A stretch of DNA of 64,000 bases from Tessaracoccus sp. MC1865 (GCF_017815535.1 NZ_CP072596.1:434001-498000), one strand, 5' to 3'. Shown: positions 8,768 through 16,783, counted from the stretch's first letter. A program made the numbers and translations. The notes: generated by a model from the letters alone, not told the origin.

Positions 8768-9877
8768 ATGACCACAACGGGGGTCATCGCCCCTCAGCCC
8801 CAGGCCACGTCGGTCGCGAAGCGCGTTCTCGGCGGTGTCCGGAAGGGCGCCCGCAGGGTTGCGGAGGCCATCGCCACCCCGCTTCTCCCCGAAGACTTCC
8901 TCGACCTCATCAGCCCGCTGGGCTCCGGTGCCGAACTCCGCGGCCGGGTGCTGGGCGTGCGCGCCGAAGGCCCCAACGCCACCACCCTCACCATCCGTCC
9001 CGGCAGGGGTTGGCGCCCCCACACGCCCGGCCAGTACGTCCGCATCGGCTTCGACGTGGACGGCGTGCGCCTGTGGCGCGCGTACTCCCTGACCAGCCCG
9101 GTGAATGCCGACACCTTCACCATCACGGCACGCGCCATCCCGGACGGCAAGGTCAGCAACTTCGTCCGCAGCCTCGCCCCGGGGACGCTGCTCCACCTGG
9201 ACCAGGCCGAAGGCCTCTTCACGCTGCCCACGCCCACCCCGCCCGCCGCACTGTTCCTGACGGCGGGCTCCGGCATCACGCCCATCATGGGCATGCTGCG
9301 CAACGACCCCCTGCCGGCGGATGTGGTCATCGTCCACTCCGCCCCCAGCGAGGCCGAGGCGCTGTTCCTCCCTGAGCTGCGTCGCCTCGAGGCGGCCGGT
9401 CGCCTGCGGCTGGTCACCCGCTTCACCGCCGTCGACGGCATCCTCACGCCCGACCAACTCGATTCGGTGGTCCCCGACTGGCGCAGCCGCGACACCTGGG
9501 CCTGCGGCCCTGCCGCCATGCTCGACGACGCGGAGGCCCACTGGGCTGCCGAAGGCCTGGGGGAGCGGTTGCACACCGAACGCTTCCGCGCGGCCATCAT
9601 CGCCGTCGGCGACGGTGGCGCGGTAACCTTCGACACCTCCGGCGTGACGGTGGACGCCGACGCCGCCACCACCCTGCTCGACGCCGGCGAAGACGCAGGC
9701 GTCCTGATGCCCTCCGGCTGCCGGATGGGCATCTGCTTCAACTGTGTGTTGCCGCTCACCGGCGGCAGCATCCGCGACCTACGCACCGGGGAAGTCACCA
9801 CGGCTGATCCGCAAGACCCTGTACTCGTCCAGACCTGCGTATCGGCTGCGGCCGGGCCCTGTCACCTCACCGTTTAG
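8768..9877 (+). CDS. ferredoxin reductase (FAD/NAD(P)H plus C-terminal [2Fe-2S]), desaturase electron-transfer partner
   Basis: A 369-residue three-domain oxidoreductase. The FAD domain carries RAYSLTSPV (about 103-111), the NAD(P)H domain carries TAGSGITPIMGMLR, and the C-terminal ferredoxin domain has cysteines in SGCRMGICFNCV plus a fourth in QTC near the end. It is positioned 8 bases ahead of the fatty acid desaturase gene, the arrangement seen for the electron donor of mycobacterial DesA3-type stearoyl-CoA desaturases, so it most likely feeds electrons to that di-iron enzyme. No ribosome-binding site precedes the ATG, which fits a leaderless mRNA. Confidence 0.9.
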   Translation: MTTTGVIAPQPQATSVAKRVLGGVRKGARRVAEAIATPLLPEDFLDLISPLGSGAELRGRVLGVRAEGPNATTLTIRPGRGWRPHTPGQYVRIGFDVDGVRLWRAYSLTSPVNADTFTITARAIPDGKVSNFVRSLAPGTLLHLDQAEGLFTLPTPTPPAALFLTAGSGITPIMGMLRNDPLPADVVIVHSAPSEAEALFLPELRRLEAAGRLRLVTRFTAVDGILTPDQLDSVVPDWRSRDTWACGPAAMLDDAEAHWAAEGLGERLHTERFRAAIIAVGDGGAVTFDTSGVTVDADAATTLLDAGEDAGVLMPSGCRMGICFNCVLPLTGGSIRDLRTGEVTTADPQDPVLVQTCVSAAAGPCHLTV

Positions 9878-9885
9878 GACATGCC

Positions 9886-11142
9886 ATGACCGCCACCACG
9901 GAAGTTCGTTCCAACCGCATCACCGCCAGCACACCGCAACAGCGCGCCGAAACCTCGTCGACGGGGCGGCGCAACCCCATTGCCCACCTCAGCCCGGCAG
10001 ACATCGAGGCCATCGGCCGCGAGCTCGACGAGCTCCGCGACGAGGTGCTGGGCAGCCGCGGCGCCAACGACGCCGACTACATCCGCGGGGTCATCCGCCT
10101 CCAGCGCATGCTCGAGGCCGGGAGCCGCGTGATGCTGCTGTTCTCGAAGTTCCCGCCGGCGTTCATCGCGGGCACCGCGGGGCTGACGTTCGCCAAGATC
10201 ATCGAGAACACCGAGATCGGCCACAACATCCTCCACGGCCAGTGGGACTGGATGCGCGACAAGAAGATCCACTCCAGCACGTGGGAATGGGATTTCGCGT
10301 CGCCGGCGGACCAGTGGAAGCGCTCGCACAACGTGGAGCACCACACCTACACCAACGTCGTCGGCATGGACAACGACCTGGGCTACAACATCATGCGCGT
10401 GGACTCCGGCCAGGAATGGGAGCTCAAGCACCTGTTCCAGTCCGTGACGAACTTCTTCACCATGCTGTTCTTCGAGTACGGCATCGCCGCCTACGACATG
10501 CAGATCAAGGAGTGGAAGGACGGCAAGCGGTCCACGGCCGAGTTCAAGGCCGACCTGACCGCCACGCTGAAGAAGATCGGCAAGCAGTTCAGCAAGGACT
10601 ACGTCGTGCACCCGTTGCTGTCGGGCCCGTCAGCGTTGCCCACGCTGGCTGCCAACGTGATCGCCAACACCTTGCGCAACATCTGGACCCACTCGGTGAT
10701 CCTGTGCGGGCACCTGCCTGAGGGCGTCGAGACGTTCGAGACGGAATCCATCGAGGGCGAGACCCGGGGCGAGTGGTACCTGCGGCAGATGCTCGGCTCC
10801 GCCAACATCACCGGCTCGAGGGTGATGCACCTGATGACCGGGCACCTCTCGCACCAGATCGAGCACCACCTGTTCCCGGACATGCCCAGCAACCGGTACC
10901 CGCAGATCGCGCCGCGGGTCCAGGAACTGATGGAGCGCCACAACCTGCGCTACGTCTCCGGCCCCCTGTACAAGCAGGTGTTCTCTGCCTGGCGCACGGT
11001 GCTGCGCCATTCGCTGCCGGACAAGCGAGAGGGGTCGAGCCGACTGCGCGAGGTGGCCGGCGCGGCCCGCGACGCCGTGGGCGAGGTCGTGCGCAACACG
11101 CGCGGCATGTGGCTGCCCCGGCGGGCCGCCGTCGCGTCGTAG
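9886..11142 (+). CDS. membrane fatty acid (acyl-CoA) desaturase
   Basis: A 418-residue di-iron membrane desaturase that would introduce a double bond in acyl chains. The three histidine boxes are intact: GHNILHGQWD, SHNVEHHTYTN and SHQIEHHLFPDMP. Hydrophobic segments lie between them. The protein resembles actinobacterial delta-9 desaturases of the DesA3 type. It forms an operon with the upstream reductase and is probably controlled by the palindrome in front of that gene, which would suit temperature- or fatty-acid-responsive adjustment of membrane fluidity. Confidence 0.92.
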   Translation: MTATTEVRSNRITASTPQQRAETSSTGRRNPIAHLSPADIEAIGRELDELRDEVLGSRGANDADYIRGVIRLQRMLEAGSRVMLLFSKFPPAFIAGTAGLTFAKIIENTEIGHNILHGQWDWMRDKKIHSSTWEWDFASPADQWKRSHNVEHHTYTNVVGMDNDLGYNIMRVDSGQEWELKHLFQSVTNFFTMLFFEYGIAAYDMQIKEWKDGKRSTAEFKADLTATLKKIGKQFSKDYVVHPLLSGPSALPTLAANVIANTLRNIWTHSVILCGHLPEGVETFETESIEGETRGEWYLRQMLGSANITGSRVMHLMTGHLSHQIEHHLFPDMPSNRYPQIAPRVQELMERHNLRYVSGPLYKQVFSAWRTVLRHSLPDKREGSSRLREVAGAARDAVGEVVRNTRGMWLPRRAAVAS

Positions 11143-11192
11143 CCGACTATCCTGTGCTCCGACCGCCGTTGAGGGCATAGGAGGTGCGCGTC

Positions 11193-11915
11193 GTGCGGGA
11201 AGACCGGCCGAGTAGCCACCAGCAGTTGGGGCGAACCTTCATCACGCAGCAACGCGTGATCGCCCTGCTGAGCTTCTTCCTGCCGGTGTCGCTGATCGGT
11301 TGGAGCCTGATCAGCGGGGAAGGCCTTCGCGGCAGCATCTCGGAGTACTACTACACGCCGATGCGCGACGTGTTCGTCGGCACGCTGTGCGCGCTGGCCC
11401 TGTTCCTCTGGTCCTACCGCGGCTACCACCCCACCAACCCGGAGCTGCGGGCCGATCGGATCGTGGCCAAGGTGGCCTCGATCGCCGCGGCCCTCGTCGC
11501 GCTGGCCCCGCTCCAGCCGCGGCAGGCGGAGTGGGACTGCACGGTGCTGCAATGCGTGTTCGGGGTGAGCACCACCTACTGGCTGCACAATGTCGCCGCT
11601 TCGGTGTTCCTCCTGGCGCTGGCGACGTTCTGCCTGATCCTGTTCCCCATGAGCGCCATCCCGGAGCATGACCTGGGTCCCCGCCTGGTGGCCTACGGCA
11701 TCAGCGGCGCCACCATCGTGATCGCGGTGCTCCTGATGGTGCTGTGGACGTTCCTGCCGGTGGAGATCTACTTCATGCTGGGCCGCTACAAGCCCATCCT
11801 GATGCTTGAGACGATCGCGCTGGTGGCCTTCGCGTGGAGCTGGTTCCTGCGGAGCCGCGCCGTCGAGCACGCCGCGCTCGCCCGGTTCCGGCCGCCCGAA
11901 GAGGTGGCGGCCTGA
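11193..11915 (+). CDS. multi-pass membrane protein of unknown function
   Basis: A 240-residue protein with about six hydrophobic helices. The segment GSISEYYYTPMRDVFVGTLCALALFLWSYRGY is typical of a widespread bacterial membrane-protein family related to DUF998. GTG at 11193 is chosen because AGGAGG (11179-11184) lies 8 bases upstream of it. The earlier GTG at 11184 overlaps that site. It follows the desaturase by 50 bases and may have its own TATCCT box. Function is not known. Confidence 0.65.
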   Translation: MREDRPSSHQQLGRTFITQQRVIALLSFFLPVSLIGWSLISGEGLRGSISEYYYTPMRDVFVGTLCALALFLWSYRGYHPTNPELRADRIVAKVASIAAALVALAPLQPRQAEWDCTVLQCVFGVSTTYWLHNVAASVFLLALATFCLILFPMSAIPEHDLGPRLVAYGISGATIVIAVLLMVLWTFLPVEIYFMLGRYKPILMLETIALVAFAWSWFLRSRAVEHAALARFRPPEEVAA

Positions 11916-11945
11916 CCCCGCCGTCGCGGCGCGGACGGGGCGGCG

Positions 11946-12464
11946 TCAGTTGCCCTCGGCGTCCTGCCTCGGCACGAAGCTGAGCACGCCGCAGTCGTGG
12001 CACTGGACGGCGTCGCCGTCGAGCAGCGCCTGTACGCCCACCTGCTTCTTCCACTCCAGGTACCGCGCGCGGTCGAGGTGCGCCACCCGGGCGGGGTCGA
12101 TGACCTCCACCTGGTAGCTGTCGCACTCCGGGCACTGGGGCGTGGCGTCGAGCCACTGCACCTCGAAGTCGTCTCCCATGAGGCTGAAGTTGCCGCACTC
12201 CGGGCAGTCCCAGCACATGAGGATGGCTTCCGGGTCGATGCCGTAGCGGTCAACGAGCTCATCGAAGGACTGGGGGTCCGCCGCCCGCAGGTCCGTCGGG
12301 TCCAGCCAGGTGACCGGTGCCTCGCAGTAGTCGCAGACCTTCTCCGACATCAGCTGCAGGATCTTCTGCGCCTCTTCGTCGTCCTCCATGGAGCGCAGGA
12401 ACTCCTCGTCGACGACGACTTCCTCGTCGGCGACCGGGGGATCTGTGGGTTCAATCGTGGCCAT
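11946..12464 (-). CDS. acidic protein with four CxxC zinc-ribbon-like motifs
   Basis: The 172-residue cytoplasmic protein has four cysteine pairs: CDYCEAP, CWDCPECGN (overlapping CxxC), CPECDSY and CHDCGVL. They suggest two zinc ribbons. The N-terminal 35 residues are very acidic. No enzymatic motif is seen, and a zinc-binding scaffold or nucleic-acid-binding role is possible but unproven. The gene lies 11 bases after the DUF5997 gene on the same strand, so the two form an operon. GAGAGGA precedes its ATG. Confidence 0.65.
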   Translation of the reverse strand: MATIEPTDPPVADEEVVVDEEFLRSMEDDEEAQKILQLMSEKVCDYCEAPVTWLDPTDLRAADPQSFDELVDRYGIDPEAILMCWDCPECGNFSLMGDDFEVQWLDATPQCPECDSYQVEVIDPARVAHLDRARYLEWKKQVGVQALLDGDAVQCHDCGVLSFVPRQDAEGN

Positions 12465-12475
12465 GGTCAGTCCTC

Positions 12476-12829
12476 TCAGTGCTGGTCGCGCTGACGGGCC
12501 TGTTCCTTCAGCACCTTCTGGTGCGTCTCGCGCTCGTCGACGAGCCAGCCCGGCGGGTTGGCCAGCAGCTCGCCGATCTCATCGCTGGTCAGCGCCTCCT
12601 TCACGCCGGAGCGGGCGAGGCCCGACTTCGAGACCCCCAGCTTCTGCGCGACGACGTCGCGGGGGAACGGGCCGTTGCGGCGCAGCTCCACCAACCACTC
12701 CGGCGGGTCGTCGCGCAGCGCGTCGACCTCTTCGCGGGTGATGGGGGTGGTGCGGAAGTCCTCGGGCGCGGCGGGCAGGTAGATGCCCAGTTTGGCCGCT
12801 GCGGTGATCGGCTTCATCGTCTGGCTCAT
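12476..12829 (-). CDS. DUF5997 family protein
   Basis: A 117-residue protein starting MSQTMKPITAAAKLGIYLPAAPEDF. It contains TREEVDALRDDPPEWLVELRRNGPFPRDVVAQKLGVSKSGLAR, which resembles a small helix-turn-helix-like fold. The family is known only from actinobacteria and has no assigned function. Its gene typically diverges from a LysR-substrate-domain protein, as it does here (33 bases apart), which suggests a functional pair. The open frame extends far upstream, but that part is antisense to the divergent gene, so the ATG at 12829 is the start. Confidence 0.75.
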   Translation of the reverse strand: MSQTMKPITAAAKLGIYLPAAPEDFRTTPITREEVDALRDDPPEWLVELRRNGPFPRDVVAQKLGVSKSGLARSGVKEALTSDEIGELLANPPGWLVDERETHQKVLKEQARQRDQH

Positions 12830-12862
12830 GCCCGAAGCGTAGCCCTGCAGTAGCCTCAACGC

Positions 12863-13501
12863 ATGACAGCAGCAGACGACGGCGGCCTGCGCATCGGCTT
12901 CGTGCCGGGCGTCACCCTCACCAAATGGCGCCGCATCTGGGGCGAGCGGTTCCGCGAACCGCTGGAGGTGACGGAGGTCACCGAGGCGGAGCAGCGGCGC
13001 GCCGTGGTCGCCGGTGACGTCGACTTGTGTTTCGTGCGGCTGCCCATCGACAAGAACGGGCTGCACGTCATCCCGCTCTACGAAGAACAGCCCGTGCTGT
13101 GGTTGAGCAAGGACCACCTCCTGGCGGCGCTGGACGAGGTCACCGCCGAGGATCTGGCCGAGGACGGCACGCGGGTGATCCACGACGCGGAGCCGGAGAG
13201 CGTCGACCTCGCCGCCTACTCCGCCGCCGTCCTCCGGGTGCCGATGTCGATCGCGCGCTCCGGCAGCCGCAAGGACATGGTCTACCTCCCCGTCGTCGAT
13301 GCGGATCCCACCACGGTGGGCCTGGCGTGGCGGGTGGACAACGAGCACCCACGGATCGAGGACTTCATCGGCGTGGTGCGCGGCCGCACGGTCAACAGCA
13401 CCCGGACCGCCCAGGCCAAGGGGGAGAAGCCCCCGAAGGAGCAGCCGCGCGCTGCGAAGCCCCCGCAGGCGAAGGGTCGACGGAGCCCACGCCGCCGTTG
13501 A
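12863..13501 (+). CDS. LysR-type substrate-binding-domain protein lacking the DNA-binding domain
   Basis: The 212-residue product contains the effector-binding fold of LysR regulators (GLRIGFVPGVTLTKWRRIW, DLCFVRLPIDKNGLHVIPLYEEQPVLWLSKDH), but no N-terminal helix-turn-helix. The tail (about 180-212) is strongly basic, ending RRSPRRR. It could bind a small molecule and act through the divergently encoded DUF5997 protein, which has a helix-turn-helix-like segment; this is inference from gene pairing. A TAGCCT box lies a few bases ahead of the ATG. Confidence 0.75.
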   Translation: MTAADDGGLRIGFVPGVTLTKWRRIWGERFREPLEVTEVTEAEQRRAVVAGDVDLCFVRLPIDKNGLHVIPLYEEQPVLWLSKDHLLAALDEVTAEDLAEDGTRVIHDAEPESVDLAAYSAAVLRVPMSIARSGSRKDMVYLPVVDADPTTVGLAWRVDNEHPRIEDFIGVVRGRTVNSTRTAQAKGEKPPKEQPRAAKPPQAKGRRSPRRR

Positions 13502-13584
13502 CTGCGGAGGGCGCATCAGATCTCCGCCAGCCGGGGTCTGCCCGCTCCGGCGCGCGCAGGCAGCCCCAGACTGGAGGAGTTTCC

Positions 13585-14361
13585 ATGCACTACCCCAGGC
13601 GAGCCGCCCAGGGACGACCGCGGCGACGGCTCAGCAACCGCGAGTCGGCGGCATCCTGCAAGAATGGGGCCGTGGCGACTCGGGTGATCAGAGAGAAGCG
13701 GGGCATCTCCCCGTTCCTGCTGCTCCTCGCGACGCTGCTCGTCGTGGTCCTCGCCGTGGGCGCTTTCCTCGGTTGGCAGGTCTGGGGCACCACGGCGTTC
13801 GCCCGTGACCGCGCCGTCGACGAGATCACCCGGCTCCGCACGGAATGGGACGCGCCGCTCCCTCCCGAATTGCAGCAGGAGGACCCCGCCGCCCCGCCGC
13901 TCATCGCCGAGCCCGGCATGCATGAAGCCAACTGGCTGCTGCGCATTCCGGCCTTCAGCGCGGAGTGGCCGATCATCGCCGGGGTCGAGCCCACGGATCT
14001 CAACCGGGGTGTCGGTTGGTACCCCGGCAGCGCGCTGCCCGGCCAACTCGGCAACTTCGCCCTGGCGGGCAACTGCGTGACGGAGGGGGAGCCCTTCCGT
14101 CGCCTCCTCGAGTTGCGGCAGGGCGACGAGATCATCGTCGAGACCCGCACCGCCACCTTCACCTACGAGATCGTCTCGGCCCCCGCCGAGCTCACCGTCG
14201 GGGCTGACGACAACTGGGTCCTCGAGCCGGTCCCCGGCCACCCGGATGTCGTGCCCCACCAGGCCCTCATCACCCTCACCACCTGCGAGGATCTGTTCCC
14301 CACCCCGGACCGGGCCGTCGGCTTCGGCACCCTCAGCGACACGGAGAAGAAGACATCATGA
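13585..14361 (+). CDS. class E sortase-like membrane protein with the catalytic His replaced by Asn
   Basis: A single-pass membrane protein with a basic cytoplasmic start, a helix (FLLLLATLLVVVLAVGAFLGW) and an extracellular sortase fold. Class E sortases attach proteins to the cell wall through a Cys-His-Arg triad. The Cys is present in TLTTCED and the Arg in PDRAVGF, but the usual GNFALAGH motif reads GNFALAGN (bases 14050-14073), so the catalytic His is missing. The ATG at 13585 has GGAGGAG five bases upstream; GTG at 13672 is a plausible shorter start. It overlaps pyrE by 4 bases. It may be an inactive or repurposed sortase. Confidence 0.8.
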   Translation: MHYPRRAAQGRPRRRLSNRESAASCKNGAVATRVIREKRGISPFLLLLATLLVVVLAVGAFLGWQVWGTTAFARDRAVDEITRLRTEWDAPLPPELQQEDPAAPPLIAEPGMHEANWLLRIPAFSAEWPIIAGVEPTDLNRGVGWYPGSALPGQLGNFALAGNCVTEGEPFRRLLELRQGDEIIVETRTATFTYEIVSAPAELTVGADDNWVLEPVPGHPDVVPHQALITLTTCEDLFPTPDRAVGFGTLSDTEKKTS

Positions 14362-14897
14362 CCGACCGCACCGAACTCATCGAGCACGTCAAGAACCTCG
14401 CCGTCGTGCACGGCAAGGTCACCCTCGCCTCCGGGAAGGAGGCCGACTACTACGTCGACATGCGGCGCGTGACCCTCGACGGTGCGGCCGCCCCCGTCGT
14501 CGGCCGCGTGATGAACGACCTGGTCGCGGATCTTGATTTCGACGCCGTGGGCGGACTCACGCTGGGCGCCGACCCTGTCGCCACCGCCATGCTGCACTCG
14601 AAGGCCGCAGCCGGCGGCCGCCTGGACGTGTTCGTGGTGCGCAAGGAGAGCAAGTCGCACGGCATGCAGCGCCGGATCGAGGGCACCGAGGTCTCGGGCC
14701 GCCGGGTGCTGGTCGTCGAGGACACCTCCACGACGGGCGGCTCGGCCCTCACCGCCGTCGAGGCCGTGCGGGAGGCGGGCGCCGAGGTGGTGGCCGTGGC
14801 GGTGGTCGTCGACCGCGGCACCGGTGCGGCCGAGGCTGTCGCCGAGGCCGGGCTCGAGTACCGCTACGCCCTCAACCTCGCCGACCTCGGCCTCTGA
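14358..14897 (+). CDS. pyrE: orotate phosphoribosyltransferase
   Basis: This enzyme converts orotate and PRPP to orotidine 5'-monophosphate in pyrimidine synthesis. The 179-residue product has the type I PRTase signature VLVVEDTSTTGGSAL (about 115-129), the flexible-loop lysines in VRKESKSHGMQRRIEG, and KVTLASGKEADYYVDMRR at the orotate side. The start codon overlaps the stop of the sortase-like gene (ATGA), so translation is coupled. The length is typical of actinobacterial PyrE. Confidence 0.95.
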   Translation: MTDRTELIEHVKNLAVVHGKVTLASGKEADYYVDMRRVTLDGAAAPVVGRVMNDLVADLDFDAVGGLTLGADPVATAMLHSKAAAGGRLDVFVVRKESKSHGMQRRIEGTEVSGRRVLVVEDTSTTGGSALTAVEAVREAGAEVVAVAVVVDRGTGAAEAVAEAGLEYRYALNLADLGL

Positions 14898-14928
14898 GGC
14901 CCTCTCTTCGGCACCCCGCGGCCCCGTG

Positions 14929-15011
14929 CCGTGAGCAATTGGATGGGGTCACGGCGCGACACGCCGACAAGAACGCCCTTCCGGGGCGATGACCCCTCCA
15001 ATTGCTCACGG
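14929..15011. repeat. long inverted repeat between pyrE and lemA
   Basis: The left arm 14929-14951 (CCGTGAGCAATTGGA, then GGGGTCA) pairs with the right arm 14990-15011, with one bulged base. The 38-base loop contains a smaller CGGCG/CGCCG stem. No T-run follows. It could be a transcript-end structure or an orphan REP-like or MITE-like element. Confidence 0.6.
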
Positions 15012-15072
15012 TGAGACCCTGCCCGTGGCTTCGCGCCTGCGGTAGCGTGATTCCCGAAGATAGGAGAACTTC

Positions 15073-15804
15073 GTGGACACACTGCTGATCATCCTGGCCG
15101 TGCTGGTCGTCCTCGCCCTCGGCGTGGTCCTCTGGGGCGTTGCTGCCTACAACGGTTTCGTCAAGAGCCGCAACCTCATCCAGGAATCCTGGCGCCAGAT
15201 CGACGTCGAACTCAACCGGCGCTACGAGCTGATCCCCAACCTGGTGGAGACGGTCCGCGGCTACGCGGCGCACGAGCGCAACACGCTCGAGCAGATCACC
15301 GCGCTGCGCAACCAGGCCCGTGCGCTCGCCGGCCAGAGCGGCGGCCAGCCCAGCCAAGAACGCGCCGCCGTCGAATCCGAACTGACCCAGGCCGTGCACA
15401 ACCTGCTGGTGTCCGTGGAGGCCTACCCGGATCTGAAGTCCAACCAGAACTTCATGCAGCTCCAGCGCGAGCTGACCGACACCGAGGACCGCATCGCCGC
15501 CTCGCGTCGCTTCTACAACGCCAACGTGCGCGACTACAACACGCGCATCGAGTCGGTACCCAGCAACATCATCGCCGGGTTCGCGAAGTTCGAGAAGGCC
15601 ACCTACTTCGAGGTCAACGACCCGATGGTCCGCCAGGCCCCCGACGTGAACTTCGGCGAGATCTCCCAGCGTCCCCCCGCCGCCCCCGAGCAGCAGCAGC
15701 AGATCGCGCCGCAGCAGCAGTACCAGCAGCCGGTCCAGCCGCCTCAGCAGCAGATCCAGCAGCCGCAGCAGCAGCCCGCGGAGCGGCCCCCGTTCGAGAA
15801 CTGA
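15073..15804 (+). CDS. lemA: LemA family protein
   Basis: A 243-residue protein with one N-terminal membrane helix (LLIILAVLVVLALGVVLWGVAAY) followed by the helical-bundle LemA domain (NRRYELIPNLVETVRGYAAHE, TEDRIAASRRFYNANVRDYN). The last 45 residues are a Gln/Pro-rich tail (QQQQQIAPQQQ), which is longer and more repetitive than usual. LemA proteins are widespread envelope proteins of unknown role. GTG at 15073 follows AGGAG closely, and a TAGCGT -10 box lies 25-30 bases further up. Confidence 0.9.
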   Translation: MDTLLIILAVLVVLALGVVLWGVAAYNGFVKSRNLIQESWRQIDVELNRRYELIPNLVETVRGYAAHERNTLEQITALRNQARALAGQSGGQPSQERAAVESELTQAVHNLLVSVEAYPDLKSNQNFMQLQRELTDTEDRIAASRRFYNANVRDYNTRIESVPSNIIAGFAKFEKATYFEVNDPMVRQAPDVNFGEISQRPPAAPEQQQQIAPQQQYQQPVQPPQQQIQQPQQQPAERPPFEN

Positions 15805-15819
15805 GCGGCCCCTAGCAGG

Positions 15820-15857
15820 CAGACGCCCCTTCGTCGTAGCGACGCAGGGGCGTCTTC
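15820..15857 (+). terminator. intrinsic-type terminator after lemA
   Basis: AGACGCCCCT (15821-15830) and AGGGGCGTCT (15846-15855) form a perfect 10-bp stem with a 15-base loop, followed by a short TTCC. It sits about 17 bases after the lemA stop. Confidence 0.7.
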
Positions 15858-15910
15858 CGCTTTCGGCTCGCCCCACCGTCGGCCCGGCCCACGTCGCGCC
15901 CGGCCGTCGG

Positions 15911-16100
15911 CTCCGAATCCAGATTCGGCGTCGTCCGCGACCTCAGATCTAGATTCGGCCCTCACGCCACCCCACCCCAAATCCAGATTCAGCGTCATCA
16001 ACCACCCCAAATCTGGATTCAGCGTCATCAACCACCGCAAATCTAGATTCAGCGTCATCAACCACCCCAGATCTTGATGTGGAGCCATCGCCCCAACCAG
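15911..16100. repeat. tandem array of six about 30-bp units with a palindromic core
   Basis: Six units centred on variants of AATCTAGATTC occur at spacings of 30, 34, 30, 30 and 30 bases (GATT cores at about 15922, 15952, 15986, 16016, 16046, 16076). Units 3-5 are almost identical (core plus AGCGTCATCAACCACC), and the outer units are degenerate. The core GAATC-CA-GATTC is itself an inverted repeat. There are no unique spacers, so this is not a CRISPR. No gene is supported in 15805-16225. Confidence 0.75.
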
Positions 16101-16166
16101 ACGTCCCTCCTCATCGAGGCGACACGCGGATGCCACTAGGCCTTTTGTTGAAAACCGCTCGACATA

Positions 16167-16202
16167 GTTGAAACCTCAACCAAAGACTGTTAGAGTTTCA
16201 AC
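16167..16202 (+). promoter_or_regulatory. yceI promoter covered by two inverted operator-like sites
   Basis: GTTGAAACCTCAAC (16167-16180) and GTTAGAGTTTCAAC (16189-16202) are near copies of one motif in opposite orientation. The first overlaps a -35 box TTGAAA (16168-16173). A -10 box TAGAGT (16191-16196) follows after 17 bases and lies inside the second site. Similar GTTGAAAC-type sites are known targets of MarR-family repressors, so negative control of yceI is likely. The regulator is not in the window. Confidence 0.6.
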
Positions 16203-16225
16203 TACCACCCCGGAAAGGAAACAAC

Positions 16226-16768
16226 ATGTCCCTCAACGAACTCCACGGCACCTTCGTCCTCGATCCCGCCCACACCACCCTCTCCTTCGTGACCCGCCAC
16301 GCGATGGTCACCAAGGTCCGCGGCTCCTTCGAGAAGTTCGAGGGCCAGGCCGTCATCAACGCCGACGATGTGAAGGCCAGCACCCTCGAGGTCACCATCG
16401 ACGCCGCGTCGATCAACACCCGCAACGCCGACCGCGACGGCCACATCCGCTCCGCCGACTTCTTCGATGTCGAGAACTACCCCACCTGGACCTTCAAGGG
16501 CACCGACTTCTCCATCGAAGGCGACACCGTCAACGTGACCGGCGACCTCACCATCAAGGACGTCACCAAGTCCATCACCATCCCGCTGGAGTACCAGGGC
16601 TCGGCCCTCGACCCCTTCGGCAACACCCGCGTGGGCTTTGAAGGCTCCAAGCAGATCCAGCGCTCCGACTTCGGCCTGACCTGGAACGCCGCCCTCGAGA
16701 CCGGCGGCTTCCTCGTCTCCGACAAGGTCGTCCTCGAGTTCGAGATCTCGGCCATCAAGCAGGCCTGA
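16226..16768 (+). CDS. YceI family protein
   Basis: A 180-residue cytoplasmic protein with the YceI lipocalin-like fold, which binds long isoprenoid or lipid-like ligands. It starts with GTFVLDPAHTTLSFVTRHAMVTKVRGSF and has SINTRNADRDGHIRSADFFDVENYPTWTF in the middle, both classical for the family. There is no signal peptide, unlike the periplasmic proteobacterial members. AAAGGAAA precedes the ATG. The promoter carries two operator-like sites, and a strong hairpin terminates the unit, so yceI is monocistronic. Confidence 0.92.
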   Translation: MSLNELHGTFVLDPAHTTLSFVTRHAMVTKVRGSFEKFEGQAVINADDVKASTLEVTIDAASINTRNADRDGHIRSADFFDVENYPTWTFKGTDFSIEGDTVNVTGDLTIKDVTKSITIPLEYQGSALDPFGNTRVGFEGSKQIQRSDFGLTWNAALETGGFLVSDKVVLEFEISAIKQA

Positions 16769-16783
16769 TCTCCCCAGATCCCC

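Noticed and set aside
12863..13501. Full LysR-type regulator truncated at its 5' end
   Set aside because: The start lies just 33 bases from the divergent DUF5997 gene with its own promoter box, and this domain-only form recurs in actinobacteria, so it is not a pseudogene.
15911..16100. Possible CRISPR array (30-base units)
   Set aside because: Units are contiguous with no unique spacers and no cas genes are nearby.
15744..16136. Minus-strand frame with an in-frame decapeptide repeat (LMTLNxDLxW)
   Set aside because: The repeat follows automatically from the 30-base DNA repeats; it crosses the lemA 3' end and terminator and has no ribosome site.
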